A stretch of 64,000 nt of DNA from Flavobacterium palustre (lineage in GTDB: Bacteria > Bacteroidota > Bacteroidia > Flavobacteriales > Flavobacteriaceae). Location: contig NZ_BMGA01000006.1 in NCBI RefSeq assembly GCF_014639535.1, positions 1 to 64,000 on the forward strand. The letters are read 5' to 3'. The stretch's first letter is position 1. Every line of letters begins with the position of its first letter. This document shows positions 28,137 to 38,491 of this stretch, one piece after another. The translations under genes and the position numbers were made by a program. The notes under the pieces are model-generated. The model did no database searches and was not told the origin of the DNA. It was given only the letters and a program-made list of their open reading frames with translations.

Positions 28137-28208
28137 ATTGTTTTGTAATTCCGTTTTAAAAATATAAACCGTAGCTTTATAGCTCAATTATTGGCACTAA
28201 AAACAACT

Positions 28209-28964
28209 ATGAAATCAACTAAAGAGCATATTGAGGACTTGAAAAAAAATGGTTATTCCTTAGAATTTGAAACTGTTTTTAATCTTGCTTTTGAAAATTA
28301 TAAAAAAATTGCAATATATGCCGGTTTACTAATTTTAGTTTTTACTGTCTTTTTTATAATTGCATCTTTAATTATCATTGGTTTTACCTACGGTTTGGAA
28401 AATTTTCAGCAACTAATAACGCCTGGAAATTTCGACCCTAAAAACCTGACAGATAAATTTTTACTAACTTACATCGGCAGTATTACTTTATTGAATTGTT
28501 TAATTAGTCCTTTTTTAGCGGGACTTATCAAAATGGCTCATTTTGCTCAAATCGATCAGGAATTTCATGTTGCAAATGTTTTCGAATACTATCGTTTTTC
28601 TTACTTTAAAGAGCTTTTCCTGGCCACATTAATCATTACAATTCTAAGCATGGGATTTTCTTCAATGCTGGATGCAACAGGAATTCCTATGTTAGGTTTC
28701 ATGGTATCGTTAACAATTTCAGTACTAAATATACTTACAATTCCGTTAATTATTTTCAGCAAATTCAATGCTGTAGAAGCCATAACAACCAGTATCAATT
28801 TAGTTTTAAAACAACCGTTGCTGTTATTTGCATTAATGATTATTGTTTATTTGGCTATTCTAACCGGAATTTTCTTTTTTTTCATTGGATTTTTCTTCAC
28901 ACTGCCTTTTATGTACTCTATGTATTATGCCGTTTACAGCTGTATTATCGGATTTAGAGAATAA
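28209..28964 (+). CDS. Integral membrane protein of unknown function
   Basis: Not recognised. From ATG 28209 it has 251 residues: a charged cytosolic start (STKEHIEDLKKNGYSLEFET), then about six hydrophobic helices, e.g. KIAIYAGLLILVFTVFFIIA, TLIITILSMGFSS, VSLTISVLNILTIPLIIF and LLFALMIIVYLAILTGIFFF. The layout resembles other uncharacterised bacterial membrane proteins with a Phe/Ile-rich bundle. A TTG at 28191 would add six residues; the ATG is preferred. It is the last of a rightward group behind the RluA gene. Confidence 0.7.
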   Translation: MKSTKEHIEDLKKNGYSLEFETVFNLAFENYKKIAIYAGLLILVFTVFFIIASLIIIGFTYGLENFQQLITPGNFDPKNLTDKFLLTYIGSITLLNCLISPFLAGLIKMAHFAQIDQEFHVANVFEYYRFSYFKELFLATLIITILSMGFSSMLDATGIPMLGFMVSLTISVLNILTIPLIIFSKFNAVEAITTSINLVLKQPLLLFALMIIVYLAILTGIFFFFIGFFFTLPFMYSMYYAVYSCIIGFRE

Positions 28965-29080
28965 AATATTTTCTCTAAATCTTTTTCCATAAAAGCGTTA
29001 CATTTTCTTTTTATTATTGTTATTTTTAGCAAAATTTCCACAACTATTTGTTAAAACATTACGATTTTAATTGTTTAAAT

Positions 29081-32000
29081 ATGATACAATACTATACTTT
29101 TTTATTAAATCAACTTACGGAAAGTATTGCTTCAAGTGTTAGTAAAAATTTATCTACAATTAAAATGTTTGACATAATGAATCAATTGCCAATTGATAAA
29201 AATTTATATCGAACAGTTGTTCCGTTTATATTTTTCAGCATCTTTTTATTGATTTATAAATTCCATAAAATCAAATACGCTTTAGGAAATAAATTTATAA
29301 AAGATTTTACCCCGCAAAATGCTGAAAACAAAGAATGCCAGCTTCATTTTCTATTTCTGGGACTTATTGTTTTAATTTTAGAATTAACCTTTGAGTTCTT
29401 TAAATTAAGACCCAAAAGCATGTTGCTTGTTAACGTAAGTATCTCGTTGTTACTAATTAGCATTGCTTATTTAAGCACCCGCTTTGAGTTTATTTTTCGA
29501 AACATAAAAAAGATTTTCCGAATTGTTTTCTTCCTTGGATTTCTTAAAGTAGCCTCTAATTTAATTTACTCCAGTAATGACAATATACCTTTTTTAAGTT
29601 TTTTACTCTTTGTCTATTTCTCCTACAACATCTTAAAACCTTTAAGACTCTATGTCCTTTTTGTATTCTTTACATTTGCTTACCTCATTGGTATTTCTAT
29701 ACTAAAACTTGCTCCTCTTGATAACATTACGGTTACTTTCAATTATACTCTGGTAGTAGTTTGTATCAATTTTATCCGTCACATGTCGATTCAGGATGTG
29801 AACGAAAAATTTCAATTCAACAACCAAATAATCAATAAAGGAAATTCGCTTACTATGGCGAAAAACAAAAAAAACGAAATTGTTTTTTGCAGCGAAAATG
29901 TAGCGTCCATATTAGGTTATACCGTTAAGGAAATTATGGGTTACGGTTATTATAATCTAACCGATAATCCGGAAATCACCTCCAAAGAATCTTTTGAAAG
30001 TCAAATAAACGATAAAATTTTTGTACGGAAATTAAAATGCAAAAACGGACAATACAAATTTATTCAATGGAAGAACAAGCAATTCTCTGACGATTTAATT
30101 ATCGGTATTGGTCAGGATATTACCAATGAAATTCACATACAAAATCAATATAAAAATTTAGTCGAAAACGCTCCCGATTTTATCTATGAAATTGATTTGG
30201 AAGGCAAAATTATTTTTGCCAACAATTATACTTTAAAAACCTTAGGATACGAAGAAAATGAAGTAATCAACGAACCTTATTCCTGTTTCATACGCAAAGA
30301 CTTCCTTAGTATAATTGACGCTTTTTACAACAATCATCAGGAAAGTAATTTAGAATTTCCGGTACTGGAAGTTCCTGTTTTAAGAAAAAACGGAGAAACA
30401 GTATGGATTGCCCAAAAACTAATGGTTGCTCAAGATGATTTTGGAAAAATAAAAGGCTATTCCAGTATTGCCAGAGATATTACTTTTATTAAAAACATCG
30501 ATATTGAAAAGCAAAAAAGAGAAGAAAAAAATAAAAAATACAATGAGAATTTAAAACAATTTACTGCTAAAAGCTATTCGACAGAAGAAACCTTAGAGAG
30601 CAAATTAAAACTCATTCTCGAAAATACCGCAAAAACTATCGAAGCCAACCGAATTAGTTATTGGGAATATTTCAACGATTCCATTAAATGCCTTCAATTT
30701 TATGATTTAAAATCCAATGAATTTGCCAATGGTTGCGAATTACATAAAAAGGATTTTCCTAAGTATTTTAACTCCATAGAAAACAAAACTCCATTAGTAG
30801 CTTCGGATGTTAAAAACAATCCGTTAACAAAGGAATTATACGCTAATTATCTTAAGAAAAACGATATTTATTCGATGATAGACACACCTGTTTTTATCAA
30901 CGGAGAACTAATCGGTATTCTGTGTATCGAAGTTACCGATGCCATCAAACAATGGGATAACGAAGATATTAATTTTGCCAGAGCCATTGCCGATAGTATC
31001 ACCATCGCATTTGAATCGAAAAGAAGACTGGAAGTAGAACAAAAACTGACTTACAAAAGTGATTTGCTTTCGGCAATGAACTTATGTACCGAACGATTTC
31101 TGAAGGTTAAAAACATTGATGCTATTTTTACGGATCTTCTTATTATTATTGGAAAATCGACCAAATCCTATCGAAGTTTTTACTACCAACTCGATTCCGA
31201 AAACCAAACCATCAGTCAAAAATACCGTTGGACAAGCGGTAACGAATTTTTAAACGAAATCAATCCGGCTTATCAAAATCTGCCTTATGCTTTTTTTGGC
31301 GGTTTCAATCCTGATATGATAGAAAACAGAGGATATCATGTTCTTACTTCTGCTATAGAAAATCCCGAATTACGACAAAAACTTCAAACTCTGGATGCAG
31401 TTTCCCTGATGTTATTTCCTGTTTTTGTAAAAAACAAATTGCATGGTGTACTGGGTTTAAACGATTTGAATGAAGATCGGATTTGGGCAGAAGATGAAGT
31501 TCAAATTTTACAAACATTAACGATGAATATTGGCTCTTCAATTGAACGAATTGAGAACGAAATTACTATTAATGAAAGTGAAGAAAAATTCAGATTATTA
31601 GCCAATAATATTCCTGGAACAGTCTATCTATCTGAAAATGACGAAGATTACACTAAAATTTATCTCAACGACGAAATTGAAAAACTAACCGGCTATCCTA
31701 AAGAGGAATTTCTTGAAAAAAGAATCATTTATAAAAACCTAATTCATCCCGATGATTTAGAAAAAACACTTTTAAAATCAAGTGCTAAACTGGCAAAATT
31801 AGAAGCTTTTCATTTAACGTATCGTATCATCAATAGAAAAGGAGACATTGTTTGGGTAGATGAATTTGTAGATACAGTTGTAAAAAACGGTGAAATTAAA
31901 TACATCGAAGGCATCATGCTGGATATTAGCAAACGTAAAGAGGCCGAAAAAGCAATTAAGGCGAAAGAATATGCCGAAACGGCTAATAAAGCGAAATCGG

Positions 32001-33139
32001 AATTTTTAGCTAATATGAGCCATGAAATCAGAACGCCACTCAATGGAATTATAGGTTTTACCGATTTACTGATGAAAACAAAACTGGACCACATCCAGGA
32101 AAAACACATGATTACCGTCAATCAATCGGCACATACTTTACTCGAAATTGTAAATGATATTTTGGATTTTTCAAAAATAGAAGCCGGAAAACTGGAACTA
32201 CACGTTGAAAAACAAAAAATAAAAGAATTACTGACTCAGGTTATCGACCTAATCCAATTTGAAGCCAATCAGAAAAAATTAAAATTAGAATTAAATATCG
32301 CCAGCGATGTTCCTGACTATTTCTGGATAGACGTTGTGAGAGTCAAACAAGTACTAATGAATTTACTTTCTAATGCTGTTAAATTTACCGAAAAAGGTTC
32401 TGTAAAATTAAACATTAGTGTAAAAGAAAAAATAACCGATAATCAAACTAAAATTCGCTTTTCTGTTATTGACACAGGAATAGGAATTTTAGAGCAAAAT
32501 CAAAAGAAAATATTCAAAGCCTTCTCTCAGGAAGACAGTTCAACAACCAAGAAATTCGGAGGTACAGGTTTAGGACTGACTATTTCAAACAAACTGTTGA
32601 ACTTAATGGAGAGTTGCCTGAAATTAAAAAGTGAGACAGGAAAAGGAAGCTGTTTCTATTTTGATTTGGATTTAAAAACAAATAATCAGGAATTAGAATT
32701 AAAACCGTCGGAACAACTAATAATCAACGTAGAAAATCCGAACTTTTTTAAAGAGAATCCTAATTATAAAAATGCTAAAATTTTGCTTGTTGAAGACAAC
32801 AAAATCAACATGCTTTTACTAAAAACCATTATAAAAAACACCATTCCGGAAGCAAAAATTTTTGAAGCAGCAAATGGTCTTGAGGCAATTACCCAATTTG
32901 AAACTATCCTGCCCGACATTATTTTTATGGACATTCAAATGCCAATAATGAATGGTTATGAAGCCACCGAAGAAATTAGAAAACTCACATCTGGAAAAAA
33001 TGTGCCTATTATTGCCATTACTGCCGGAGCCGAAAAAGAAGAAAGAAGCAAATGCCTCGAAATAGACATGAACGACTACATTTCGAAACCAATCGTAAAA
33101 GGAGTAGTAGAAAAAACACTCGCTAAATGGATTGAATAA
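29081..33139 (+). CDS. Hybrid sensor histidine kinase, multi-PAS/GAF
   Basis: Large membrane-bound sensor kinase with its own receiver. About seven N-terminal hydrophobic helices (residues about 45-240) form an integral sensor-like module. Next come PAS domains (about 260-350 and 355-470), two GAF domains (about 490-640 and 655-830), a third PAS (about 840-960), HisKA with H981 in [13 protein letters not shown], HATPase_c ([26 protein letters not shown]) and REC (LLVEDNKIN, phospho-acceptor near D1284 in [11 protein letters not shown]). There is no output domain and no adjacent response-regulator gene, so the phosphate partner is unknown. ATG 29081 is chosen over an in-frame TTG at 29048. Confidence 0.9.
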   Translation: MIQYYTFLLNQLTESIASSVSKNLSTIKMFDIMNQLPIDKNLYRTVVPFIFFSIFLLIYKFHKIKYALGNKFIKDFTPQNAENKECQLHFLFLGLIVLILELTFEFFKLRPKSMLLVNVSISLLLISIAYLSTRFEFIFRNIKKIFRIVFFLGFLKVASNLIYSSNDNIPFLSFLLFVYFSYNILKPLRLYVLFVFFTFAYLIGISILKLAPLDNITVTFNYTLVVVCINFIRHMSIQDVNEKFQFNNQIINKGNSLTMAKNKKNEIVFCSENVASILGYTVKEIMGYGYYNLTDNPEITSKESFESQINDKIFVRKLKCKNGQYKFIQWKNKQFSDDLIIGIGQDITNEIHIQNQYKNLVENAPDFIYEIDLEGKIIFANNYTLKTLGYEENEVINEPYSCFIRKDFLSIIDAFYNNHQESNLEFPVLEVPVLRKNGETVWIAQKLMVAQDDFGKIKGYSSIARDITFIKNIDIEKQKREEKNKKYNENLKQFTAKSYSTEETLESKLKLILENTAKTIEANRISYWEYFNDSIKCLQFYDLKSNEFANGCELHKKDFPKYFNSIENKTPLVASDVKNNPLTKELYANYLKKNDIYSMIDTPVFINGELIGILCIEVTDAIKQWDNEDINFARAIADSITIAFESKRRLEVEQKLTYKSDLLSAMNLCTERFLKVKNIDAIFTDLLIIIGKSTKSYRSFYYQLDSENQTISQKYRWTSGNEFLNEINPAYQNLPYAFFGGFNPDMIENRGYHVLTSAIENPELRQKLQTLDAVSLMLFPVFVKNKLHGVLGLNDLNEDRIWAEDEVQILQTLTMNIGSSIERIENEITINESEEKFRLLANNIPGTVYLSENDEDYTKIYLNDEIEKLTGYPKEEFLEKRIIYKNLIHPDDLEKTLLKSSAKLAKLEAFHLTYRIINRKGDIVWVDEFVDTVVKNGEIKYIEGIMLDISKRKEAEKAIKAKEYAETANKAKSEFLANMSHEIRTPLNGIIGFTDLLMKTKLDHIQEKHMITVNQSAHTLLEIVNDILDFSKIEAGKLELHVEKQKIKELLTQVIDLIQFEANQKKLKLELNIASDVPDYFWIDVVRVKQVLMNLLSNAVKFTEKGSVKLNISVKEKITDNQTKIRFSVIDTGIGILEQNQKKIFKAFSQEDSSTTKKFGGTGLGLTISNKLLNLMESCLKLKSETGKGSCFYFDLDLKTNNQELELKPSEQLIINVENPNFFKENPNYKNAKILLVEDNKINMLLLKTIIKNTIPEAKIFEAANGLEAITQFETILPDIIFMDIQMPIMNGYEATEEIRKLTSGKNVPIIAITAGAEKEERSKCLEIDMNDYISKPIVKGVVEKTLAKWIE

Positions 33140-33271
33140 TTCTTATGGTAATTTGACTCAAAATAGTTGGTAGTTATTGTTTTAAACTGATATGTCCTTT
33201 TGAAAATAAATATTATTATATACCCAAATTGTCTAAAATGAGAATCTATCTATACAACATCTAAAAACGTG

Positions 33272-33298
33272 AAAAGCACAGTATAATGCTGTGCTTTT
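33272..33298 (+). terminator. Terminator after the hybrid kinase
   Basis: AAAAGCACAG (33272-33281) pairs perfectly with CTGTGCTTTT (33289-33298) over a 7-nt loop, with T-rich sequence following. Distance from the kinase stop is 130 bp. Confidence 0.75.
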
Positions 33299-33339
33299 TG
33301 TATTAATAACATTTTTTACTTCATCAAAAATTGAATTAA

Positions 33340-33403
33340 TTAACCGCAAATTACACAAATTTTCACAAATAGATTTGCGTTAATTTGTGCAATTTGCGGT
33401 TAA
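33340..33403. repeat. CGCAAA-type intergenic palindrome
   Basis: TTAACCGCAAATTACACAAATT (33340-33361) is inverted at 33382-33403 with one mismatch in 22. It lies directly downstream of the moaA stop on the converging side. Confidence 0.8.
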
Positions 33404-33417
33404 AAAACTTTTCAAAT

Positions 33418-34425
33418 CTACCCTCCAATCGCAATCATAGAACGATTATCCTGATTTAAAACAGGATTATCGACATCTTCAATGGTTGTCATTCCTGCCC
33501 TAACTTTTTTCTTGTTTCTAATGGCTGTGGTAATAATACTCTCGATTGCTTCCCCATTTCTGTAAGCGGTAAGTAAATCGGTTTCTGAATTAGAAAACAA
33601 GCAATTCTTGATTTTTCCATTTGCCGTAAGACGAATTCTATTGCAGCCATCACAAAACGGATTCGTAATCGAACTAATAATTCCGAAGCTTCCCAAATAA
33701 TTTTTTATCTTAAATTCTCTGGCGGTGAAGTTTTTTTCATCTTGTAGTTTTTCCAAATTAGATTCCGAAAAATGAGTAGAAAGTTGGTCTAAAATTTCTG
33801 TTTGAGAAACCATTTTACTTCTGTCCCATTGATTTCCAGCAAAAGGCATGAATTCGATAAAACGAATCGAAATAGGTAAAGATTCTGTAAGATTAATAAA
33901 ATCAATGATTTCGTTATCGTTAAAACCTTTAATCAAAACCACATTTACCTTTACCTTAAAATCATTATTTAGCAGTAAATGCAAATTATCAATTACCTTT
34001 TCAAATTGATTGCGAAGTGTAATCGTGTTGAATTTGGATGGAACTAAAGTATCCAGACTCAAATTGATTTTTTTGACTTTAAATAGCTTTAAAACTTCTA
34101 TATGTCTGTCAATTAAAATTCCGTTGGTAGTAATCGAAATTTCGGTTTCTAATTGAGCCAGTTTCTCAATAATTTCAGGAAAATCTTTTCGCAACAGCGG
34201 TTCGCCTCCTGTCAATCTTATTTTGTTAACTCCATTATTTACGAATGTTTGGGCAATAGCAAAAACCTCATCGGCAGTCATTAACTCTTTTTTTGGAGTT
34301 AATGCAATTCCCTCAGCAGGCATGCAATAAGTACAACGTAAATTGCATTTCTCGATTAAAGAAATACGCAAATAGTTGTGTTTACGACCAAAATCATCCG
34401 TTAATATGGTGTTATTTGGTATCAT
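33418..34425 (-). CDS. moaA: GTP 3',8-cyclase
   Basis: Radical-SAM enzyme that converts GTP to 3',8-cyclo-GTP, the first molybdenum-cofactor step. The SAM cluster cysteines are in CNLRCTYCMP (about residues 27-36), the C-terminal second 4Fe-4S cluster in FCDGCNRIRLTANGKIKNC, and the C-terminal IAIGG ends with the essential double glycine. Length 335 is typical. It overlaps moaCB by 14 bp and is the last gene of the operon. Clear identification. Confidence 0.97.
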   Translation of the reverse strand: MIPNNTILTDDFGRKHNYLRISLIEKCNLRCTYCMPAEGIALTPKKELMTADEVFAIAQTFVNNGVNKIRLTGGEPLLRKDFPEIIEKLAQLETEISITTNGILIDRHIEVLKLFKVKKINLSLDTLVPSKFNTITLRNQFEKVIDNLHLLLNNDFKVKVNVVLIKGFNDNEIIDFINLTESLPISIRFIEFMPFAGNQWDRSKMVSQTEILDQLSTHFSESNLEKLQDEKNFTAREFKIKNYLGSFGIISSITNPFCDGCNRIRLTANGKIKNCLFSNSETDLLTAYRNGEAIESIITTAIRNKKKVRAGMTTIEDVDNPVLNQDNRSMIAIGG

Positions 34426-35326
34426 GATTACTCCCTTTTAGGATGTGAAAAACATGCAAAACATGCGGAAAAACAGCATCCATCGATTCTTTAGCACCGT
34501 TAACTGAACCCGGCAAAGCCAAAATTAAACTGTCTCCGATAGTTCCCGCCACTGAACGCGAAAGCATGGCATACGGCATTCGGTCCTGACCGTAATTGCG
34601 AATCGCCTCTTCGATTCCCGGAATTCTGTTTTCTAATAATGGTTCTAATGCTTCTGGCGTGACATCTCTTGGCGAAAGCCCAGTCCCTCCGGTAAAAATG
34701 ACCAATTGGTTATCTTCAGCATATTTTTTAGTTCTGTCTTGAATAAAATCAATTTCGTCAGGAATGATTTCGTAATGCGAGGTTTCAACCCCGTAAGACT
34801 CTAATTTCTCAACGATAACTTTACCTGAACGGTCTTCTTTATCTCCTGTAAAAATAGAATCGGAACAAACAAAAACAGCCGCTTTTAAAACATCACGGAA
34901 CTTGTTTTTATAAGATGATTTTCCACCTTTTTTCTCCACTAATTTAATAGTCGAAATTTCGATATTCTTATCAATCGGTTTCAACATATCATACATCGTC
35001 AACGCCACAATAGACGCGCCGTGCATGGCTTCTACCTCAACACCGGTTTTGTAAACCGTTTTTACTGTAAAAAGAATATCTATCGTTAAATCCTTGATTT
35101 CATAAGCCACCGCCGTATATTCAATTGGCAGCGGATGACAATCAGGAATCGATAAATGTGTGTTTTTTACAGCAAATAAACCTGCTGTTTTAGCCATTTC
35201 AAGCACATTGCCTTTGGGAACCAAATTTTTCTCAATAGCTTCAATAGTTTCCGGCAAACTCACTTTTACAGTTGCCATAGCTGTTGCTGAGCGCAACGTA
35301 CTTATTTTATGGGTAATATCTACCAT
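34412..35326 (-). CDS. Fused MoaC (cPMP synthase) and MoaB/MogA-like protein
   Basis: Bifunctional molybdopterin protein of 304 residues. Residues 1 to about 150 are MoaC, which makes cyclic pyranopterin phosphate from the MoaA product: MVDITHKISTLRSATA, SIPDCHPLP and VEAMHGASIVALTMYDMLK. Residues about 155-304 are a MoaB/MogA domain (molybdopterin adenylyltransferase type) with FTGGTGLSPRDVTPEAL and ALPGSVNGAKESMD. Such MoaCB fusions are known in Bacteroidota. It puts steps on both sides of molybdopterin synthase in one chain. It sits between moaE and moaA. Confidence 0.93.
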   Translation of the reverse strand: MVDITHKISTLRSATAMATVKVSLPETIEAIEKNLVPKGNVLEMAKTAGLFAVKNTHLSIPDCHPLPIEYTAVAYEIKDLTIDILFTVKTVYKTGVEVEAMHGASIVALTMYDMLKPIDKNIEISTIKLVEKKGGKSSYKNKFRDVLKAAVFVCSDSIFTGDKEDRSGKVIVEKLESYGVETSHYEIIPDEIDFIQDRTKKYAEDNQLVIFTGGTGLSPRDVTPEALEPLLENRIPGIEEAIRNYGQDRMPYAMLSRSVAGTIGDSLILALPGSVNGAKESMDAVFPHVLHVFHILKGSNHDTK

Positions 35327-35328
35327 TT

Positions 35329-35760
35329 TTATTTATTTTGCTTCCAAACGAAGTCTTCATTTTCAAATATTTCTTTACCAAAGATAGGTACTTCGGTTTT
35401 AATCCAGTTTACGATGGCTTCAGTAGCTTCATAAACCTGTGAGCGGTGTCCTGCAGAAACAAAGACAAACAAACAAATTTCGCCTGCTTTAACCACGCCC
35501 AAACTATGATAAATATGCATACAAACCAGGTCAAATTGAGCAAAAGCCCTTTCTCTGATTACACTTAAAGCTTCATTAGCCATTTCTTCATAAGCGGTAT
35601 ATTCTATCGCTTTTACCACATTTTCATCATGAACATCGGCACGAACCTGACCCAAAAAAATATTGTGTGCCCCAATCGTGTGCTTTCCTTGATGTTTGGC
35701 AATCGATTCGGCTATAAATTCAGGAGAAATTGCTCCTTCTATGAAAACTTTTTTACTCAT
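35329..35760 (-). CDS. moaE: Molybdopterin synthase catalytic subunit
   Basis: Large subunit that, with thiocarboxylated MoaD, adds two sulfurs to cyclic pyranopterin phosphate. Recognisable blocks are FLGQVRADVHD, IYHSLGVVKAGEICLFVFV with the following AGHR, and the C-terminal PIFGKEIFENEDFVWKQN, containing the lysine-rich active-site region. Length 143 matches the family. Two bases separate it from moaCB, showing translational coupling. Confidence 0.95.
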   Translation of the reverse strand: MSKKVFIEGAISPEFIAESIAKHQGKHTIGAHNIFLGQVRADVHDENVVKAIEYTAYEEMANEALSVIRERAFAQFDLVCMHIYHSLGVVKAGEICLFVFVSAGHRSQVYEATEAIVNWIKTEVPIFGKEIFENEDFVWKQNK

Positions 35761-35771
35761 GATTTTATTTT

Positions 35772-36842
35772 TTAAGAAACAGAAACAGTATTAGTTGCTA
35801 TAATTCCTTGCAATTTTAAAGCACCACCTGCAATACTCTGTACTTTTAAAAACGAATGTTTTTTTAGTATTTCAACTGCTTTTTTACTTCTCATTCCCGA
35901 TTGACAATACACTAACAACATTTTATTCGGATCTAATTGATCTAAATTCTCTTCTAAATCCACCAATGGAATTTGGATATTATTAGGCAAACTTATTTTC
36001 GGTAATTCCTCTTCATTTCTAACATCCAGAAAAAGAACATCAGGATTTTCTATTTGTTCCAAAGCTTCTTTGGGAGAAATTTCTAAAACAGAAGTAGCAA
36101 CTACATTGTATTTATTTTCGAAATCCAATTGGCTCAATGGAGTTATATTGGTTTTAACCAACTCAAATTTTTGTTGGTCGTTGTTGAGCATATTATAAAT
36201 CAACAATTCACCCGAAAGTACATTCCCTATTCCAAGAACCATTTTCAAAACTTCATTGGCCTGAAACATTCCAATAATTCCCACCGAAATCCCCATTACT
36301 CCGGCATCAACACAGTTTTTACTGTTAGAAGATTCATCCGGAAAAAGACAGCGGTATGTAGGTCCGTTTTGATAATTAAACACCGAAAGCTGCCCTTGGA
36401 ATTTATAAATGGAACCGTAAACAAAAGGTTTATTGGTAACCACACAGGCATCGTTAATTAAATATTTGGTGTGTAAATTATCCGTGGCGTCGACCATAAT
36501 GTCATAGTACTCGAATAGTGCAAGAGCATTTTTAGCATTAAGAGTATCGGTAATGGCATTAATTTGTATCGAAGGATTCAAAGACAAAGCCATTTCTTTA
36601 GCTTCCAGTGCTTTTGATTTTCCTACCGCATCATTTCTGTAAATTACCTGACGTTGTAGGTTACTGATTTCAATGGAGTCATCATCAATAATTCCTATTT
36701 CTCCAATTCCGGCTGCTGCCAAATACGGTAAAATTGCCGCACCTAAACCACCGGCACCAATAATCAATACCTTAGCTTGACCTAGTTTTTGCTGGCCTTT
36801 TTCGCCAACTTCAGGAAGTATTATTTGTCGATTGTATCGCAT
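35772..36842 (-). CDS. moeB: MoeB/ThiF-type sulfur-carrier adenylyltransferase with rhodanese domain
   Basis: Adenylates the MoaD C-terminus and, through its rhodanese domain, probably supplies the sulfur. The E1-like domain (about residues 1-240) has VLIIGAGGLGAAILPYLAAA, IDDDSIEISNLQRQ and the conserved VDATDNLHTK. The rhodanese domain (about 255-356) contains FLDVRNEEELP and the persulfide cysteine in LLVYCQSGMRSKKA. A TTG at 36854 is in frame, but ATG 36842 is the better start (356 residues). MoaD is its upstream neighbour, as partner. A ThiS substrate cannot be excluded, yet position argues for MoaD. Confidence 0.92.
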   Translation of the reverse strand: MRYNRQIILPEVGEKGQQKLGQAKVLIIGAGGLGAAILPYLAAAGIGEIGIIDDDSIEISNLQRQVIYRNDAVGKSKALEAKEMALSLNPSIQINAITDTLNAKNALALFEYYDIMVDATDNLHTKYLINDACVVTNKPFVYGSIYKFQGQLSVFNYQNGPTYRCLFPDESSNSKNCVDAGVMGISVGIIGMFQANEVLKMVLGIGNVLSGELLIYNMLNNDQQKFELVKTNITPLSQLDFENKYNVVATSVLEISPKEALEQIENPDVLFLDVRNEEELPKISLPNNIQIPLVDLEENLDQLDPNKMLLVYCQSGMRSKKAVEILKKHSFLKVQSIAGGALKLQGIIATNTVSVS

Positions 36843-36869
36843 AATTGCTACCAATTAAGAAATTGTTTT

Positions 36870-37106
36870 TTAACCTCCGGCAAAAGGAGGTAATAAAGCA
36901 ACAATATCATTGCTTATTAACATGTAACCATTTGTGTCCTGCACTATTTTTTGATTGACTGCAATGCTGTAAGAAAGCGAGCCTAAATCATATTTTTGTT
37001 CTAATTCATCTACTAATTCCTGTAAAGATAGATTAGAAAAAGGAATATTCTCTCCTTGTACTTTTGTTTTCTCGGCTACAGCACCAAAATATTTTACACT
37101 TAACAT
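36870..37106 (-). CDS. moaD: Molybdopterin synthase sulfur-carrier subunit
   Basis: Small ubiquitin-like protein (78 residues) whose C-terminal Gly-Gly (ALLPPFAGG) is adenylated and thiocarboxylated. The N-terminal MLSVKYFGAVAEKTKVQ is typical of MoaD. It overlaps cobA by a single base and precedes moeB by 27 bp. Confidence 0.94.
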   Translation of the reverse strand: MLSVKYFGAVAEKTKVQGENIPFSNLSLQELVDELEQKYDLGSLSYSIAVNQKIVQDTNGYMLISNDIVALLPPFAGG

Positions 37107-37906
37107 TATTCGATTACATTTAAATTTTGAAAAATAAACTCGTCATCACTATAAGCTTCTTTTGTAAAAACAGCTAGTTCAGAAGCATGTTTTACCACCT
37201 CGCCTATCACAATAATTGCCGGTGAAGATAATTGGTTTTCCGCTACTAATTTACTGATAGAACTTACCGTTCCTATTACTTTTTTCTGAGTGTCTTTTGT
37301 ACCGTTTTGAATGATAGCCACTGGCAAATCATCGGTTCTATTGTTTTGATAGATAGCAACAATTTCGTCTAATTTATGCATTCCCATCAAAATGACCACT
37401 GTGGCCGAAGATTGTGCTGCCAAACTAACATCAGTAGACAATTTATGTGCTGATGTAGTTCCTGTAATTACCCAAAAACTTTCCGAAATTCCACGTTGTG
37501 TCAAACTGATTCCGTTAGAAGCAGGAACTCCTAAAGCCGAAGATATTCCCGGTACAATAGCTGTTTGCAAACCGTGTTTTTGAGCAAATTCAATTTCTTC
37601 ACTTCCTCTTCCAAAAACAAATGGATCTCCACCTTTCAATCGCACCACATGACCGTATTTCTGAGCCATAACCACAATCAAATCATTTATCTGATCCTGA
37701 GTATAAGCATGACAACCAAAACGCTTACCTACAAAAACTATTTCAGTTCCTGCAGCAGCATATTGCAACAAATCCTCATTCACCAGTGCATCATAAAGCA
37801 CTACATCCGCATCTCCTATCGCTTTGATGGCTTTGATGGTAATTAACTCCACATCGCCAGGTCCAGCTCCTACAATTGTCAACTTTGGTGTGTTAGTCTT
37901 TTTCAT
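37106..37906 (-). CDS. cobA: Uroporphyrinogen-III C-methyltransferase
   Basis: Methylates uroporphyrinogen III twice with SAM to give precorrin-2, used for siroheme or cobalamin. Family signatures are VGAGPGDVELITIKAIKAI, DVVLYDALVN, RLKGGDPFVFGRGSEE and GISSALGVPASNGISLT. It is the single-domain 266-residue form without the oxidase/chelatase part (CysG). Its place inside a Moco operon points to siroheme for an assimilatory nitrite or sulfite reductase made together with a molybdoenzyme. Confidence 0.94.
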   Translation of the reverse strand: MKKTNTPKLTIVGAGPGDVELITIKAIKAIGDADVVLYDALVNEDLLQYAAAGTEIVFVGKRFGCHAYTQDQINDLIVVMAQKYGHVVRLKGGDPFVFGRGSEEIEFAQKHGLQTAIVPGISSALGVPASNGISLTQRGISESFWVITGTTSAHKLSTDVSLAAQSSATVVILMGMHKLDEIVAIYQNNRTDDLPVAIIQNGTKDTQKKVIGTVSSISKLVAENQLSSPAIIVIGEVVKHASELAVFTKEAYSDDEFIFQNLNVIE

Positions 37907-37911
37907 ATTCT

Positions 37912-38484
37912 TCAGTGTAAATTGGTATTCAATTCATTTAATTCGGCAAGCGAATTGACATTTCTAAATTGCTTGCTTCGTTCTCCCGCAACTTCAATTA
38001 TTTGGTGATTCACTTTATCTAGCAAGCGCATCATTTTTAAATCATTCTCATCAATAGCCCTTTTTAAAATCGGAATTATTTTCTTCGAATAAATTCCTAT
38101 CAAAGGATGAATTTTATTGGCATCTGAAAAAACAGAAACTTCAAAATCCATTGTATGTTTTGCGATTAATTCCGATAAAATTTCTGTCGAAATTAAAGGA
38201 ATATCACAACTTAATATCAAATTAATCTCCGATTGAGAGTTAACCAAAGCAGTGTAAATTCCGCCAATAGGTCCTTTATCTAATTCAATATCTTTTATTT
38301 TCGAATAGGACAAATAATCATAATCAGATGTATTGGTCACTAATTGTATTTTATCACTAATTGGCAAAGCCGCTTCAATAATATGCTCTATAAACGGCGT
38401 TCCCTGAAAAAGTACCAATCCTTTCTCTGATTGCATTCGGCTGCTTTTACCTCCACAAAGAATTGAAACTGTTACTTTTTCCAT
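37912..38484 (-). CDS. mobA: Molybdenum cofactor guanylyltransferase-like NTP transferase
   Basis: Nucleotidyltransferase that attaches GMP (or CMP) to molybdopterin. The N-terminal signature LCGGKSSRMQSEKG (residues 9-22) and KGPIGGIYTAL with the metal-binding LSCDIPL are as in MobA. At 190 residues it is a usual single-domain form. It is read between moeA and cobA. A MocA-type CTP preference cannot be excluded from sequence alone. Confidence 0.88.
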   Translation of the reverse strand: MEKVTVSILCGGKSSRMQSEKGLVLFQGTPFIEHIIEAALPISDKIQLVTNTSDYDYLSYSKIKDIELDKGPIGGIYTALVNSQSEINLILSCDIPLISTEILSELIAKHTMDFEVSVFSDANKIHPLIGIYSKKIIPILKRAIDENDLKMMRLLDKVNHQIIEVAGERSKQFRNVNSLAELNELNTNLH

Positions 38485-38491
38485 TTTTCTT

